In this document: piece after piece, positions 36,748 through 44,546 of the stretch | How positions within the stretch are numbered: position 1 is the first letter of the stretch | Layout of the letters: each line of letters opens with the position of its first letter | Source of the DNA: Chloracidobacterium sp. | GTDB lineage: Bacteria; Acidobacteriota; Blastocatellia; Pyrinomonadales; Pyrinomonadaceae | DNA length: 64,000 nucleotides | Direction of reading: 5' to 3' | Assembly: GCA_016712045.1 (NCBI GenBank) | Contig: JADJRV010000020.1 | Coordinates: 1-64,000 of the forward strand | Program-made: the position numbers and the translations under genes | The notes under the pieces: generated by a model | Database searches by the model: none | Told to the model about the DNA's origin: nothing | Seen by the model: only the letters and a program-made list of their open reading frames with translations

Positions 36748-38196
36748 ATGCGAAAAGCAAAGATCCTTGCCACACTCGGCCCCGCGTCAAACACCAGATC
36801 GGTCATTGACGAAATGCTGGCCGCCGGCCTCAATGCGGTGCGCATCAACATGTCGCACGGCACTCAGGAAGAGCATACTGCGAGCATCAAGATCGCCCGC
36901 GAGGCTGCTGCTGCTTTAGACCGCCCGATCTCAATACTCGTCGATTTGTCGGGCCCAAAGATCCGTACGCGTGGGTTAAAGGACGGAATTCCGGTTGTTT
37001 TGAAAGCCGGGCAGCAGTTCGTAATGACGAACCGCGAGGTTGTTGGTGACGATAAAGAAGTGTCGACCAACTATGCCGACCTGCCATCCGTGGTCTCGGC
37101 CGGAGCAAGGATATTAGTTGACGACGGTGCTATCGAGCTGGTCGTCGAGACCGAGACCCCGACGGACATTATTTGCCGCGTCGTCATCGGCGGCATACTT
37201 GGGGAACGCAAGGGTATCAATCTGCCCAACACCTCGCTCCCGATACCGTCGCTAACCGAAAAAGACCACGCCGACCTCATCTGGGCGATGGAGCAGAATG
37301 TCGATTATATTGCTTTATCATTTGTCAGAACCGCCGCCGATTGCAAAGAGGTCAAGGACCTCATCAAAAAACTCAACAAACGAAAGCTCGGCCGTGCCTT
37401 GCTGGTCGCCAAGATCGAAAAAGCCGAGGCGATCGAAAATCTGATCGATATCCTCGCCGAGACAGACGGCGTCATGGTAGCTCGAGGCGACCTAGGCGTC
37501 GAAACGAGCGTCGAGCTTGTGCCTGTCTATCAAAAACGGATCATCGAGCTGGCGGTTGCTAAGGATAGATTTGTCATCACAGCGACGCAGATGCTGCAAT
37601 CGATGATCGTAAATCCATTCCCGACCCGTGCCGAGGCTTCGGACGTGGCGAATGCCGTATGGGACGGCACGGACGCGGTGATGCTATCCGCAGAGACCGC
37701 GAGCGGTAAATACCCCGTTGAGGCTATTAAGACGATGGGACGAATTATCGACTCGGCTGAGACGATCAAAGCGGACCAGTTAAAAAAACCGGCCAAATTT
37801 TCACAGCCGCCTTCGCGGCGAACGAGCCAGGCACTATGTATAGCCGCCGCTTACGCGGCAAAAGAAATGCAGACGGAAAAGGTCGCCGTTTTTACCGAGT
37901 CAGGCCTGATGGCAAGACGTCTGTCTACTGTGCGTTCGGGCTTGCAGACTTTTGCACTCACGACTTCGTTTGATGCTTATAATCAGCTTGCTTTGATCTG
38001 GGGAGTTCACCCGTTTGTCCACGACCCGCGTAATTCGACACGCGAAATGTTAAAGATCGGCGAGAAAACGCTGATAGACGCGGGGTCTGTCATTGCCGGA
38101 GAAACATTGATAATGATGGCGGGACGCCTGTCGGGATTGGGATTGTCGAGCTCGGTAATTGTCTGGTCGATCGGAGAGAAAGTGCCTCGACGCTAA
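36748..38196 (+). CDS. pyk: Pyruvate kinase
   Basis: Last step of glycolysis: phosphoenolpyruvate + ADP to pyruvate + ATP. Intact, 482 aa. Motifs: KILATLGPASNTRSVIDEML at the N-terminus, INMSHGTQEEH, LVDLSGPKIRTRGL, the active-site region LLVAKIEKAEAIEN (catalytic Lys) and MVARGDLGVE, then ITATQMLQSMI and TDAVMLSAETASGKYP. The C-terminal domain follows from about residue 350. It is the first gene after the frame-disrupted zone that reads cleanly. Its 3' end overlaps the convergent VIT1-like gene by 4 bases. Confidence 0.96.
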   Translation: MRKAKILATLGPASNTRSVIDEMLAAGLNAVRINMSHGTQEEHTASIKIAREAAAALDRPISILVDLSGPKIRTRGLKDGIPVVLKAGQQFVMTNREVVGDDKEVSTNYADLPSVVSAGARILVDDGAIELVVETETPTDIICRVVIGGILGERKGINLPNTSLPIPSLTEKDHADLIWAMEQNVDYIALSFVRTAADCKEVKDLIKKLNKRKLGRALLVAKIEKAEAIENLIDILAETDGVMVARGDLGVETSVELVPVYQKRIIELAVAKDRFVITATQMLQSMIVNPFPTRAEASDVANAVWDGTDAVMLSAETASGKYPVEAIKTMGRIIDSAETIKADQLKKPAKFSQPPSRRTSQALCIAAAYAAKEMQTEKVAVFTESGLMARRLSTVRSGLQTFALTTSFDAYNQLALIWGVHPFVHDPRNSTREMLKIGEKTLIDAGSVIAGETLIMMAGRLSGLGLSSSVIVWSIGEKVPRR

Positions 38197-38882
38197 ACGA
38201 CGGTTCCAAATAGTTTGCCAACGAGTGCGGTAGCTCCCATCGCCATCGCTCCCCAAAACAGGACACGAAGCGAACCAGTGAGAATGCTTGCCCCACCGGC
38301 ACGAGCCGCAACACCGCCTAATAAAGCGAGAAAAATTAAAGAACTAATGGCAACAACCGGTATCATCATCGATCCGGCCAACAGAGCAGTCACCAGCAGC
38401 GGCAGCGATGCACCGACCGCAAAACTAACTGCGGAAAAGACCGCCGCCTGGACGGGACGGGCACTCATAACTGATGAAATGCCTAGCTCATCGCGGGCAT
38501 GAGAACCAAGAGCATCATGAGCAGTGAGTTGCTTCGCAACCTCGCTAGCGAGGTCCTCATCCAGCCCGCGATCTACGTAGATACCTCTTAATTCCTCAAG
38601 CTCATGCTCAGGACTTAAGGCCAACTCTTTCCTTTCGCGTTCGAGATCCGCTTTCTCAGTATCGGCCTGCGAGTGAACCGAAACATATTCCCCCGCCGCC
38701 ATCGACATTGCTCCAGCCACCAGGCCGGCGACGCCCGCGACGAGTATCTCACTATGTTCAGCCTTTGCCGCGGCAACACCAATTATGAGGCTCGCCGTCG
38801 AAACAATTCCGTCATTTGCTCCGAGAACGGCAGCTCTAAGCCAGCCGACCCGATCTGTCCGATGATGTTCCCGATGGCTCAT
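38193..38882 (-). CDS. VIT1/CCC1 family metal transporter
   Basis: Membrane transporter of the vacuolar-iron-transporter family, likely exporting Fe2+ or Mn2+. The N-terminal motif AAVLGANDGIVSTASLIIGV and GLVAGAMSMAAGEYVSVHSQ are diagnostic. A cytoplasmic helical metal-binding region rich in Glu follows (ERERKELALSPEHELEELRG). Three further membrane helices are at about residues 145-170, 172-195 and 205-225. Length (229 aa) is normal. It starts in a 4-base overlap (ATGA) with the stop of the NTF2-like gene, so it belongs to a minus-strand unit with that gene and the radical SAM gene. Confidence 0.9.
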   Translation of the reverse strand: MSHREHHRTDRVGWLRAAVLGANDGIVSTASLIIGVAAAKAEHSEILVAGVAGLVAGAMSMAAGEYVSVHSQADTEKADLERERKELALSPEHELEELRGIYVDRGLDEDLASEVAKQLTAHDALGSHARDELGISSVMSARPVQAAVFSAVSFAVGASLPLLVTALLAGSMMIPVVAISSLIFLALLGGVAARAGGASILTGSLRVLFWGAMAMGATALVGKLFGTVV

Positions 38883-39271
38883 ATTTTTTGTGTCATTTCC
38901 GCCATTTTTTGACGGATCGTGTCGATGGCTCTGAGCGGCCGGATCATAACCTTAAATTCGATTATTTTTCCGTCGGCGTTCCATTTGATCAGGTCAACGC
39001 CGTTTATCATGATACCGTCGATCTCCGAAACAAATTCGAGAACTGCATCCTCCGGCCCGACCACTTCGCGGACATAGCGGAACGTGCCGTTTAGCAAAAG
39101 CCCCGCAGCCGCCGACAGATACATTATGGTCAGAGCCTTTCCGACTTGTGGTGTGTGGATAACGGGCGAGTGGAAAATGACATCGTCGGCGAGAATGTTG
39201 GACAAACCGGACATGTCACGCTGTTCGACGATCTGGTGCCAAGCCGTAATTGGGTTATTCGAAGTATCCAT
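38879..39271 (-). CDS. NTF2/SnoaL-like protein (130 aa)
   Basis: Small alpha+beta barrel protein of the NTF2-like superfamily (AWHQIVEQRDMSGLSNILAD; DDVIFHSPVIHTPQVGK; VDLIKWNADGKIIEFKVMIR). Such proteins bind small hydrophobic ligands or act as isomerases; the ligand is unknown here. Its ATG overlaps the radical SAM stop by one base (TAATG) and its stop overlaps the VIT1-like start by four, so the three are translationally coupled. Confidence 0.75.
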   Translation of the reverse strand: MDTSNNPITAWHQIVEQRDMSGLSNILADDVIFHSPVIHTPQVGKALTIMYLSAAAGLLLNGTFRYVREVVGPEDAVLEFVSEIDGIMINGVDLIKWNADGKIIEFKVMIRPLRAIDTIRQKMAEMTQKI

Positions 39272-40293
39272 TATTCCGAACTCAACACTTGCGCAACGGT
39301 CTCTTTTTTCAGTCCGCCGTTTTTCTTGATGTATTCGGCAGGCGATATCTGAGGATCACGCCATGCGTCGAGGAGAGCAGTTTGGTGGACGCACTGAATG
39401 GTGCAGGTCGGAGCACACCATTTTTCGGTGTGATACTCACGATCGAGGTCGCTATGCGTGTATTCGAGCAGAGGGATGCCCGGCGTGCCGCGTTGTTGCG
39501 AACACCAACTAACAATACCGCCTTCGTCAATGTACAAATACCGTGAACCGGCACGGCATTTCCATACGTGTTCTTTGCCCTCGACCAGATCGTCCTGAAA
39601 CCAATTCCAGCGGGCATAGCTGCGGGCACCTTTGCTCTTGATCTCTTTGTACACCTCTTGCTCACGCTCGGTCAGGCCTTTGTTGAGGCCGTCGCCGTCG
39701 TGGATAACACCAACGGTCGAAGAGAAGCCAAGCTCGATCGCACGATTAGCGATGACCAAGGCCTCATCGGGATTGGCGACACCGCCACCGACGACAGAGT
39801 TGATGTTGACCTTAAATTTAGCGTGGTCGCGAAGATTAACGAGCTTGGCATCGAGCACCTTGAGGCTCTTTTTCGATACGTCGTCAGGCGTGACGTTGTC
39901 GATCGATATTTGCAGGTAATCGAGCCCAGCTTCGTTTAGCTTAAGGACCTTTTCCGGCTGGAAATAATAGCCGTTCGAGATCAAACCCGCGATCATACCG
40001 TGATGGCGGATACGAGCGATGATCTCAAATATCTCAGGATGCATCATCGGTTCGCCGCCCGAAATGGTGACGACCGACGTGCCAAATTCGGCAAGCTTAT
40101 CGATACGCTCAAGCATCACGTCGATCGGCACCGGATCGCTCGTTTTGTCGTATTCGTTGCAGTAGGTACACGCCAGATTACACCGCCGCATCGGCACGAT
40201 GTGCACGAGAACCGGATGCTTGGTCGAGGCAAACGCCTTGATGGTGTGCTTAACACCGCGTGTAAATCTGCTAAAACTGCTTGCCTTTGGCAT
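39271..40293 (-). CDS. Radical SAM protein with SPASM-like C-terminus
   Basis: 340-residue radical SAM enzyme. The 4Fe-4S motif is CNLACTYC (Cys38, Cys42, Cys45), followed by VTISGGEPMMHPEIF. The C-terminal region has extra cysteines (WKCRAGSRYLYI, VSWCSQQRG, and KWCAPTCTIQCVHQ) in a SPASM/twitch-like auxiliary cluster arrangement. Substrate not known; no peptide precursor was found next to it. Intact frame. It heads the coupled unit radical SAM, NTF2-like, VIT1-like. Confidence 0.82.
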   Translation of the reverse strand: MPKASSFSRFTRGVKHTIKAFASTKHPVLVHIVPMRRCNLACTYCNEYDKTSDPVPIDVMLERIDKLAEFGTSVVTISGGEPMMHPEIFEIIARIRHHGMIAGLISNGYYFQPEKVLKLNEAGLDYLQISIDNVTPDDVSKKSLKVLDAKLVNLRDHAKFKVNINSVVGGGVANPDEALVIANRAIELGFSSTVGVIHDGDGLNKGLTEREQEVYKEIKSKGARSYARWNWFQDDLVEGKEHVWKCRAGSRYLYIDEGGIVSWCSQQRGTPGIPLLEYTHSDLDREYHTEKWCAPTCTIQCVHQTALLDAWRDPQISPAEYIKKNGGLKKETVAQVLSSE

Positions 40294-40310
40294 AAGAGAA
40301 TATTATATCG

Positions 40311-40389
40311 TGTCAGAACCCCGAGCGGTAGTCGCTGATTCTTTACAACGATTTCAGAACCCGGTCGCTATCGCTTCCGGTTCTGACCA
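40311..40389. repeat. tcagaaccc inverted and direct repeats
   Basis: Three copies of a roughly 20-base word (gtcagaaccccgagcggtag at 40312, a direct copy near 40361, an inverted copy ending at 40388) form an imperfect hairpin between the terminator at 40392 and the radical SAM gene. Probably an intergenic repeat family. Confidence 0.5.
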
Positions 40390-40391
40390 AA

Positions 40392-40421
40392 AAGCCCCGG
40401 CTGGAAGATCAGCCGGGGCAT
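40392..40421 (-). terminator. Terminator of LolA-like operon
   Basis: A 10-bp perfect GC-rich stem (gccccggctg / cagccggggc) with a 6-base loop; on the minus strand a T run follows. It ends the minus-strand transcript coming from the LolA-like gene. Confidence 0.8.
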
Positions 40422-40442
40422 TTCCAATTGATAGAGCGTAAC

Positions 40443-41129
40443 TTACGCCTTTATTTTTTTGACTGAACTCGGATAGCTGAGAGAAAAGACCTTTGTGTCG
40501 ATCTTTGTATTTTTTTCCAGCCCCGACAACAGAACGGTCGTCGTATCATTATTCTGTTCGGTAATTTTCGCCTGCAGAGGCATCCCGTTGCCATCGACCC
40601 AAAGTTCCGCAAGTTTGTAACTCGTCTGCGTCTTTGGCGTTAGCTGCAAATGCCATGTTTTTGTCCCACCCGAAATACCCTCTTCGCCAATGTAAATTAC
40701 ATCGTAATTGGCTTTCAGCTGATCCTTCGACATATTCATAAAAGCCAAGGCTCCGCCAACGGCGGGGGACCCCTTTGACTGCTCAACCTTTCCGTAAATG
40801 ACCTGTCCTAGACGCGGACGGTACAACTCGTAACTGTCGCCGATGACAGCCATCTGTTCTTGAACAGGCTGTGTCCAATCTATCCTTACATACATCTTGC
40901 CTTTGCCGGCGATCTTTGTGATGTATTGAGTCGTGCCGACATTTGTGTCCGAGACATTAAGCTGTACATTCGTTTTGACCATCGTCACTTTTGCTTTCAA
41001 CGTCTGTAGCGACTTATTATGGTCGTCCATTCGCTTTAGGATGGTGCCGAGCGGGCCTTGAGCGTTGGAGCTCGATGCGAACAGGCCAACACACATTACA
41101 AATAAACTTAAAATTAAGAATTTACGCAT
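40443..41129 (-). CDS. LolA-like outer-membrane lipoprotein carrier
   Basis: Periplasmic protein (228 aa) with a signal peptide cut after SSSNAQ. The sequence matches the LolA/LppX-type half-barrel: ILKRMDDHNKSLQTLKAKVT, GKMYVRIDWTQPVQEQMAV, DSYELYRPRLGQVIYGK, and TWHLQLTPK. It is expected to shuttle lipoproteins or lipid across the periplasm. It is the last gene of the minus-strand set lipoprotein, ABC ATPase, 58-residue peptide, LolA-like, and is followed by a strong terminator. Confidence 0.82.
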   Translation of the reverse strand: MRKFLILSLFVMCVGLFASSSNAQGPLGTILKRMDDHNKSLQTLKAKVTMVKTNVQLNVSDTNVGTTQYITKIAGKGKMYVRIDWTQPVQEQMAVIGDSYELYRPRLGQVIYGKVEQSKGSPAVGGALAFMNMSKDQLKANYDVIYIGEEGISGGTKTWHLQLTPKTQTSYKLAELWVDGNGMPLQAKITEQNNDTTTVLLSGLEKNTKIDTKVFSLSYPSSVKKIKA

Positions 41130-41174
41130 AAAAACATTAACTCCAACCGGGAAAACAATAAATTTTCTATGAAT

Positions 41175-41351
41175 TTACTTCGCGGTATCAGTCACAGATT
41201 GGACGGTCGCGGGTGCTGATTGGTTTGCCGGTGATTTTGGCTTGTTAAACCACGACTTGGGCGTCGCAAAAATAAATATCATTATCAAAATGCACAAAAC
41301 GTCCCATTGCCACGAAGCCCTTTCATAGTTCCAATTGATCACGTTTTTCAT
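41175..41351 (-). CDS. 58-residue membrane peptide in Lol-like module
   Basis: Short gene between the ABC ATPase and the LolA-like gene. ATG 41351 lies 10 bases after the ATPase stop; the stop is at 41175. The protein starts MKNVINWNYERASWQWDVL, has one membrane helix (CILIMIFIFATPKSWF) and a polar Pro/Ser/Thr tail. Tight spacing and the clean frame support a real gene. I recall similar short proteins (N-W-x-Y-E-R-x-S-W-Q motif) in acidobacterial genomes, without assigned function. It could be a membrane partner of the ATPase, but that is inference. Confidence 0.7.
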   Translation of the reverse strand: MKNVINWNYERASWQWDVLCILIMIFIFATPKSWFNKPKSPANQSAPATVQSVTDTAK

Positions 41352-41361
41352 ACGGCTTTAT

Positions 41362-42036
41362 TCAGTTGACTATATGGCCATCACGCATCTGTATCGTCCG
41401 CGTGCAGACCGCCGCAGCCTCAGGGTTGTGCGTGATCATGATGATCGTCTGGCCAAATTTTTCATTTAGCTCCTTGAACATTTCCAGCACGATCTGCGAA
41501 TTTTCCGAGTCGAGATTACCCGTCGGTTCATCCGCCAGGATGATCGCCGGGCCGTTGACGATCGCACGCGCCAGAGCAACACGCTGCTGTTCGCCGCCGG
41601 ACAGTTCGAGCGGCTTATGATGCATTTTATCCTCAAGTTTGAGCAGTCTCAAGACCTCACGACGATTATCGGAATTTTTACCACTCTGGCCGGTGTGGAT
41701 CTTTTCTGCCAATTTCAGGTTTCCCTCTGCCGATAATGTTGGAAAAAGGTTGAACCGTTGAAACACAAAGCCGATCTTGCGCCGACGGATATCAGTTCGC
41801 CGTGCGTCGGAAACCTTGGCGAGATCCTCACCGTCGATCAAGATACTGCCGCTCGTTGGCGAAAGCAATCCGCCGAGTAAGTGGAGCAGCGTCGATTTAC
41901 CACAGCCCGACGGGCCCATGATGGCAATAAACTCACCCTCGGCTACATCAAACGAAAGCCCTCGCAAAACCTGGACATCGAGCTTTCCGACTTTGTATGA
42001 CTTTTTTAGATCTATGGTGCTTAGGATCGGTTTCAT
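41362..42036 (-). CDS. LolD/MacB-type ABC transporter ATP-binding protein
   Basis: ATPase subunit (224 aa) of the LolD/MacB family. Walker A GPSGCGKSTLLHLLGGL, Q-loop FVFQRFNLFPTLSAEGN, signature LSGGEQQRVALARAI, Walker B AIILADEPTGNLDSEN and the H-loop MITHNPEAA are all intact. No permease gene of the LolCE or MacB type is present in the cluster. It follows the lipoprotein gene by 12 bases, so it is in the same operon. Probably powers lipoprotein release or another mechanotransmission function; target uncertain. Confidence 0.88.
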   Translation of the reverse strand: MKPILSTIDLKKSYKVGKLDVQVLRGLSFDVAEGEFIAIMGPSGCGKSTLLHLLGGLLSPTSGSILIDGEDLAKVSDARRTDIRRRKIGFVFQRFNLFPTLSAEGNLKLAEKIHTGQSGKNSDNRREVLRLLKLEDKMHHKPLELSGGEQQRVALARAIVNGPAIILADEPTGNLDSENSQIVLEMFKELNEKFGQTIIMITHNPEAAAVCTRTIQMRDGHIVN

Positions 42037-42048
42037 CTTCGGGGTGCG

Positions 42049-43122
42049 TTAGTTTTTTGTAATCGGGGCCTTGTTATCGAAAAGCGGTTGTTCAACGGTC
42101 GCTTCGAGCAATCGTTTGTCGAGATCGACCTCTTCTAAATTCCATGAATTTTGCAGCACGAACGCTGCATCAGGAAAAGTCGTGCCGATCGTAACAGCCT
42201 CAGGCGTCTGGTACGTCAATTTCATCGAGTACCGCTCTTTAGGCCTCGTGACCTGGATCTCTAGCGGTAGGTTCGGAAAGTTTCCAGTGGCCGTCAGACT
42301 GCCTTCTTTGCCGTAGACAATGTCGGATTCGATCTCGCCTTTGGCGTCGAATATCTGTTGCTTAGCAAGCCTGATCCCACCGACGCGGTCAAACCAAAAT
42401 CGGCGCATTATCTTTAACATTCCGTCGGGCTGCTTTGAAAATTCGTCAAGCAGATAATAACCGCGTGTCACATTTCGAACCGGTGATTTTTTATCGACGC
42501 TCGTATCTTCTTCTTGCTGAAAGATCGTGCTCATCGCGTAGACATTTGCTTGGTCAGTGGGCCGCACAAGCATTGCGTCGGTAAAATGCTGGGGCCGCAG
42601 GTTGGCAAATGCATTAACGCTTTCGTTTGTCTTTTTGGCGTTCTCAAGCTCGGCGGTGCTTAGCTGCTTTTGCAGTTTTGAGTAATCCGCACCGTTAGTT
42701 CCCTTTAGAAACTTTTTATATTTGCCGGTACCACCATCCTGCAAAATGGCAACTCGAAACTGTGCTCCATCAGACGTCATTTGAGCGACGTCTGAATGTA
42801 TGATGGGCACCTGAACCTTGAGCAATATCTTACCTGGACGCTGAACGACAACTTCGCCATCCGCCTGCCGATAGACCTCTTTGCTCCCAAATTCCGCAAA
42901 TGAATTATCTTCAAATTTGAGATCCATCTTTGCCCGCATCGAATTAACACGCGAAAAGCGGTCGATCTCTTTTAGCAACTCCGCTTGAGAGGCATTTTCG
43001 GTCTTTAATAGACGTGCGGTCGCGCGATCTTGCTTGACCTTGATACAACCGGCAGACACGGCTAGAACCACGAAAAGTATCGCGGTACTGAGTCTTGTAA
43101 ATTTGCCGTTTTTGGTCTTCAT
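42049..43122 (-). CDS. LolA/LolB-superfamily-like lipoprotein
   Basis: Lipoprotein of about 357 residues. I chose ATG 43122 (MKTKNGKF) rather than 43158 because it places a normal signal peptide before the lipobox VLAVSAGC. The mature part begins with a long helix (LLKEIDRFSRVNSMRAKMDL) and then beta-strand-rich sequence (EVVVQRPGKILLKVQVP; FWFDRVGGIRLAKQQIFDAKG; KLTYQTPEAVTIGTTFPD), resembling LolA/LolB-type or DUF4292 half-barrels. First gene of the Lol-like module. Confidence 0.7.
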   Translation of the reverse strand: MKTKNGKFTRLSTAILFVVLAVSAGCIKVKQDRATARLLKTENASQAELLKEIDRFSRVNSMRAKMDLKFEDNSFAEFGSKEVYRQADGEVVVQRPGKILLKVQVPIIHSDVAQMTSDGAQFRVAILQDGGTGKYKKFLKGTNGADYSKLQKQLSTAELENAKKTNESVNAFANLRPQHFTDAMLVRPTDQANVYAMSTIFQQEEDTSVDKKSPVRNVTRGYYLLDEFSKQPDGMLKIMRRFWFDRVGGIRLAKQQIFDAKGEIESDIVYGKEGSLTATGNFPNLPLEIQVTRPKERYSMKLTYQTPEAVTIGTTFPDAAFVLQNSWNLEEVDLDKRLLEATVEQPLFDNKAPITKN

Positions 43123-43229
43123 TCGTTTCCGATGGTTCAGACACGTGGGGCGTTGCAACTAATCGCCTATCAACGTGTCAAACGCAAGATAATAGCACGT
43201 CAAAACGCCATTTACCACCAATGAAAAGA

Positions 43230-43266
43230 CGCGGGAACGAGATATAAATTTCTCCCGCTCCCGCGT
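43230..43266 (-). terminator. Terminator of the act-cox operon
   Basis: Imperfect GC-rich inverted repeat (gcgggagcgggaga ... tctcgttcccgc on the minus strand) followed by gtcttttc, 22 bases after the last cox gene. Confidence 0.65.
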
Positions 43267-43288
43267 TCAATCTAATAAAAACTGAAAT

Positions 43289-43618
43289 TTAACCGGAAAA
43301 AGTTCCGGAACCACGTGTAAGGTAATCCTGCATCGTGTACGCAAACATGATCGCCAGCCAGAAAAAGCTGCCGACGGCCGCCAGCCAGATCAGCCTTTTG
43401 CTCCAATAGACGTGCATAAAGAAAAGCATCACGAACGTCATCTTTGTAAATGCGATCAACAACGCGACAAGTGTATTCGCTCCTGGAAAAAAGCGATCCA
43501 TGTCGACCGTCGCCGCAAAATATGTGGCGATCGTGCCGACAACGAGTATCATAAATATCCCAATATACTTGGGAATATTCATATGTTCATGGTCGTGTTC
43601 GTTATGTGTATCTGCCAT
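43289..43618 (-). CDS. Cytochrome c oxidase subunit IV
   Basis: Small membrane subunit (109 aa) of the prokaryotic subunit-IV type. A His-rich N-terminus (HNEHDHEHMNIPKY) is followed by three helices at about 17-38, 48-70 and 76-96 (LLIAFTKMTFVMLFFMHVYW; LAAVGSFFWLAIMFAYTM). It is the last gene of the respiratory operon, 9 bases after subunit III. Confidence 0.88.
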   Translation of the reverse strand: MADTHNEHDHEHMNIPKYIGIFMILVVGTIATYFAATVDMDRFFPGANTLVALLIAFTKMTFVMLFFMHVYWSKRLIWLAAVGSFFWLAIMFAYTMQDYLTRGSGTFSG

Positions 43619-43627
43619 AATCAGCCT

Positions 43628-44527
43628 CTAATGAAGAAAATGTCTGCCCAGCAAATATAACAGCGGGAACAGGAAAATCCAGACAATATCGACAAAGTGC
43701 CAATAAAGTCCTGACATCTCGACCGGCATATAATACTCGGACGTGTAATGCCCACGAAACGCTGTCCATAACAACCACAGCATTAATCCCAAACCGACGA
43801 TCATGTGCAGAGCGTGCAGCCCGGTCATTACAAAATATAGGAAAAAGAAAATGCGGACTTTGTCGCGAAACTTATTGGCGTCGATCCTTTCCCCACCGTT
43901 TTCGTCTTTAACAAAATAACCGATCTTTTCGGACTCTGTAAGAAAATTCTTGTCCTGTGCGAGTTTGACGAGCGAGCAATCTGTCCACTGAAACTCACCG
44001 TGCGGATTTGCATGTTCGACGACTGGAGCGTTGTGATCTACTTCCCAGCAAGGCTTTTCGTGTTCGGTTTCATGAGCCGCTTTGTCATCCTTGATCTTTT
44101 TGTTGAGCCCGGCGACGGGTATTAACCCGTGATTGTATTTATCGGTGTATTCGATCGCCTTAACGCCCAAAAATGTCGCACCAAAGATCATCGTCAGCAC
44201 GATCATGATGACCTGCATCCAGCGGTTACTCTTTTGCGCGTAATAAACAGTTAATGCCATCGTCAGCGAACTGACGATCAGCACTAGCGTATTCAGCCCG
44301 CCCCAAAACGCGTCGAGGTGGTTAGAGCCGGCGGCAAAGGCCATCGGATATTTAGAGCGAAATACGAGATAGGCCGTAAAAAGCCCGCCGAAAAACAGGA
44401 TCTCCTGAACGAGGAACATCCACATCCCGATCGAGACGCTCTCTTCCTGTTGGCCCATGTCTTCGAACTGGTGCTGTAAGCCCGGCTCGTGATAAACAAA
44501 CTTATCTGATGTTTCGTGTGTCGACAT
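43628..44527 (-). CDS. Cytochrome c oxidase subunit III
   Basis: Membrane subunit with conserved motifs GMWMFLVQEILFFGGLFTAY near the N-terminus, FVMTGLHALHMIVGLGLM and YWHFVDIVWIFLFPLLYLLG at the C-terminus. Total length is 299 aa. A hydrophilic insertion of about 90 residues (from YTDKYNHG to DANKFRDK) with two cysteines (KPCWEVDH, TDCSL) separates helices; ordinary subunit III has only a short loop there. Intact frame. Fourth cox-side gene in the operon after SCO, coxB and coxA. Confidence 0.93.
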   Translation of the reverse strand: MSTHETSDKFVYHEPGLQHQFEDMGQQEESVSIGMWMFLVQEILFFGGLFTAYLVFRSKYPMAFAAGSNHLDAFWGGLNTLVLIVSSLTMALTVYYAQKSNRWMQVIMIVLTMIFGATFLGVKAIEYTDKYNHGLIPVAGLNKKIKDDKAAHETEHEKPCWEVDHNAPVVEHANPHGEFQWTDCSLVKLAQDKNFLTESEKIGYFVKDENGGERIDANKFRDKVRIFFFLYFVMTGLHALHMIVGLGLMLWLLWTAFRGHYTSEYYMPVEMSGLYWHFVDIVWIFLFPLLYLLGRHFLH

Positions 44528-44546
44528 TTGTGTTAATTAGGACCGT

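Noticed and set aside
41362..42036. Phosphate or amino-acid importer ATPase
   Set aside because: No substrate-binding protein or permease of an importer is nearby; the sequence and neighbours fit the LolD/MacB group.
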